Assembly (NCBI GenBank): GCA_051294375.1
Contig: CM119263.1
Span: 30,034,099-30,098,098 of the forward strand
Source of the DNA: Paraspadella gotoi
Lineage: Eukaryota; Chaetognatha
DNA: 64,000 nucleotides
Reading direction: 5' to 3'
Each line of letters opens with the position of its first letter. The stretch's first letter is position 1. The notes beneath the pieces are model-generated. The model searched no databases. It saw nothing but the letters and a program-made list of their open reading frames with translations, and was not told the DNA's origin. The position numbers were made by a program, and so were the translations under genes. Below, piece after piece: positions 61,863 through 64,000 of this stretch.

Positions 61863-62626
61863 TTTCAAAAGAAATAATATAAGATATTTGAAACAAATTA
61901 AGAGCTACTGTAAGTAATTGACGCACATTAAAAGAAAGTTTCATAAATTTGATATATTTTTTTTCCATCGTTTGTTATTTTTACTCATTATTTTTTATGA
62001 ACCTAAGATATCCCCCTTCCCTTTAATCCTTTTTCTTTCCATTCCCTTCCTCTTCTCCCTCTCTCTCCCTCTCCTTCCCTCTCTCCCTCTCATCCCTTCT
62101 CCCTCCCTCTCTATCTTCCTCTCCCTTCTCCTTACTCTCTCCCTCTCCCCTCCTCTCTTCCTCCCTCTCCTCCTCTCCTTTCCCCCCTCTCTCCCCTCTC
62201 CCCCTCCCTCTCCTTCCTCCCCCGCCCTTTTAAAGAATCAACGAGGACGATTCCATCTTCCCAATGTGACTCTCGGTTTCGAGATTCGCGATTCGTGTTG
62301 GGTGACTCGTGTCTCCCTCTCTCAGACGATGGACTTCATCAAACAAAAGATCGCCTTTTCACGCCGAAATGGGGGGCAGTAAGGGGTAAGAGGGTTGTAA
62401 AGGGTGGAAGGGTGGATAATAGGGGGGTGGAGTAGGGAGGGGAGTTCGTAAGGGGTAGCCGTCTCAAATGGGTTTGTGTTCTTTAATCTCATTTACATAT
62501 TGTAGCTGTTTAGATTATTTCTCGTAGAAATCTCATTTTAATATTTTCGGGATACTTTTAATTAAGCACTCAGTAATCTTATGTAATACCATTTATAATA
62601 CAATAAACGACAATCGAATATGTCGA

Positions 62627-63797
62627 ATAATCGAATCGAGTATTGGGGGGGCAGTTAAGGTCCAAGGGGGCTAAAGATTTGGGATGTACGAAGGGGTTAA
62701 AAGGATGAGGACAGTCAAGGGGAGGAGAAAATGGAGGGGCAAGTAAGGGATAGAGAGATTCAAAGGCTAATCAGTGGAAGAGGAACGAGAGCTAATGAGG
62801 GGCAATAAGGTGTAGACTTTAGAGAATTTGGGGGGTAAAGGGAGGAAAGAATTAGGGGTACATGTCAAGGAGTAAAGGTGGGAAAGGAGTCAGACACGAG
62901 CAGATATGAATATGACGAACAGATAAGACAGAAAATAAATAATCGTCTTGCGACAGTCGCCAACGCCATCTATCGTTGGTTCTCGACGCAATGTGAAATC
63001 CCTGCAATCGCCAACGGAACTCACTAATGTCGTTATTTCATGCGTCATTTGTGACCGAATGCGTTATACTTGGGGTTGGATGAAAGCGAAGCCATTGCGA
63101 GGCTTTTCTGCCAATGAGATCCGTGACCATTGATGCAAATTGCAGTTTCTCGTTTGTTCGTTTGGAAATGGACTCCGTTTGCCGCTCGTTTGGTCGTCAG
63201 CAACGAGTCTATCTGCCGTTTTATTGGCTATTTGTTATCATTGATTGGAGGACAGAAGTAAATATCATTTACATGTTGCGAATTAAGTTAAAGAAAATCT
63301 AGTCGAGTCTAGTTATACTTAAAAACATTCTTAGTTGCGATCACTGAAGGGAAAAACGAAATATTGGATGAGCTGAGGCCGATTCTTTGAAGAAAATGGG
63401 TATCATAAATCATAAATATTTAAAGCAAAAAAATGTTTAAGAAATGGAATAGAACGAATAGTAATACAAAATTTAGGTTTTAAAAGGTTACACTTACAGT
63501 AAACTAAATAAAATATGAAGGTGAAATGAATGATGCTATGAAAACTTTCTCAGACAAATTACTGAAAATGATCATGTCTATAAATAAAATAAATACAGTA
63601 TAATACTTTTTTCGCAATCCGAATTTCGTTATAAACCAACCTCAATTTCCTCTCAGCACGCCAACTATTTTTTTTCCTTTTATTTTTTCTCCTTAATCAA
63701 TTTTTTTTTCAAAAAATATCTTTTCTTATCTCCCGAACTTTCAACCTCGGGTCTGAGAAAAGCTTTTAAGAAACCAAAAAATGACATCCATCTTTAT

Positions 63798-63844
<47 letters not shown>

Positions 63845-64000
63845 CAATCAGATTCTTGAGATAACAAAAAAAAACTCTATAGTCTTCGAGTAATGTCGGG
63901 GGGAAATAATGCTCCAGAGAAGGAGGGAGGATCGTCTCAATTGGAGCTTTTTGATAGAGTCGTTTTTTTATTCACTGGATCAGTATACAACCTTAAGTTT
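62627..64000. other. mGluR intron, right part
   Basis: A G-rich stretch with GGGGTAAAGGG-type words (62640-62890), a moderately GC-rich patch at 62940-63260 with open frames but no family match, then AT-rich DNA and (TC)n at 63799-63840. No further receptor exon recognised. Confidence 0.5.

Larger units (their letters stand above)
57796..62626. repeat. Large inverted repeat (arms ~1.85 kb)
   Basis: The left arm (about 57796-59620) is the reverse complement of the right arm (about 60746-62626), with scattered substitutions and indels. Check words: TTCGACATATTCGATTGTCG at the left end against CGACAATCGAATATGTCGAA at the right end; ATGGCGGACCCTATGGTTTT against AAAACCAATAGGGTCCGCCA; GGGCTTGGAACCAGCTTAAG against CTTAAGCCTGGTTCCAAGCC. 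The right arm starts exactly at a 25-N gap. A second inner inverted pair (about 59765-59880 and 60137-60236) flanks another 25-N gap. No protein is recognised in the arms; short frames on both are not alike enough in frame to be a gene. Confidence 0.9.

Noticed and set aside
62948-63302. Two overlapping plus frames considered as further mGluR exons
   Set aside because: Neither has receptor ligand-domain residues nor suitable phase from exon 2.

Overview
This is eukaryotic, almost certainly animal, nuclear DNA. Genes are split into many short exons joined by GT-AG introns. Most of the sequence is intron or intergenic DNA full of microsatellites (GA/TC, TGAT, GAT, AAT, GAAA), minisatellites, a ~335-bp satellite and dispersed mobile-element copies. 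The animal calls are an otoferlin-type ferlin, a metabotropic glutamate receptor and a flavin-containing monooxygenase (FMO). An invertebrate, perhaps an arthropod or crustacean, fits the repeat-rich texture, but that is an impression only. Eleven N gaps, sequence repeated across gaps, and satellite copies carrying many one-base indels indicate a long-read assembly that is only partly polished.

Layout. (1) 1-5.5 kb, minus strand: the 5' part of an otoferlin-like gene, six exons including the start Met and the C2A domain, running off the left edge. Exon 1 has an apparent 1-nt frameshift. (2) 5.5-15.3 kb: intergenic, with GA/TC tracts, minisatellites, a satellite monomer and a solo LTR (577 bp, 5-bp target duplication). 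(3) 15.3-48.2 kb, minus strand: one FMO gene spread over about 33 kb. Nine exons are located, with the FAD-binding motif, FxGxxxHxxxY signature, FATGY motif and a C-terminal membrane anchor. One exon of about 45 codons is not found and may lie in an N gap. One intron appears to be GC-AG. (4) Inside the largest FMO intron (21.2-39.8 kb), on the plus strand: an XK-related-like multi-pass membrane protein locus (29.9-33.3 kb). Its 5' part looks frameshifted. The same intron holds the satellite array, a fold-back element and a ~1 kb polypyrimidine tract. (5) 48.2-54.8 kb: intergenic, with dispersed repeats and a cluster of CCGGATGTAA-like motifs just upstream of the next gene. (6) 54.8 kb to the right edge, plus strand: the first two coding exons of a metabotropic glutamate receptor. 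Its second located intron contains a ~4.8 kb inverted repeat that may be biological or an assembly fold-back.

The four genes look like independent neighbours. Nothing in the sequence suggests a shared pathway. Exon boundaries were inferred by eye from reading-frame continuity, splice consensus and family knowledge. No alignment or search was run.
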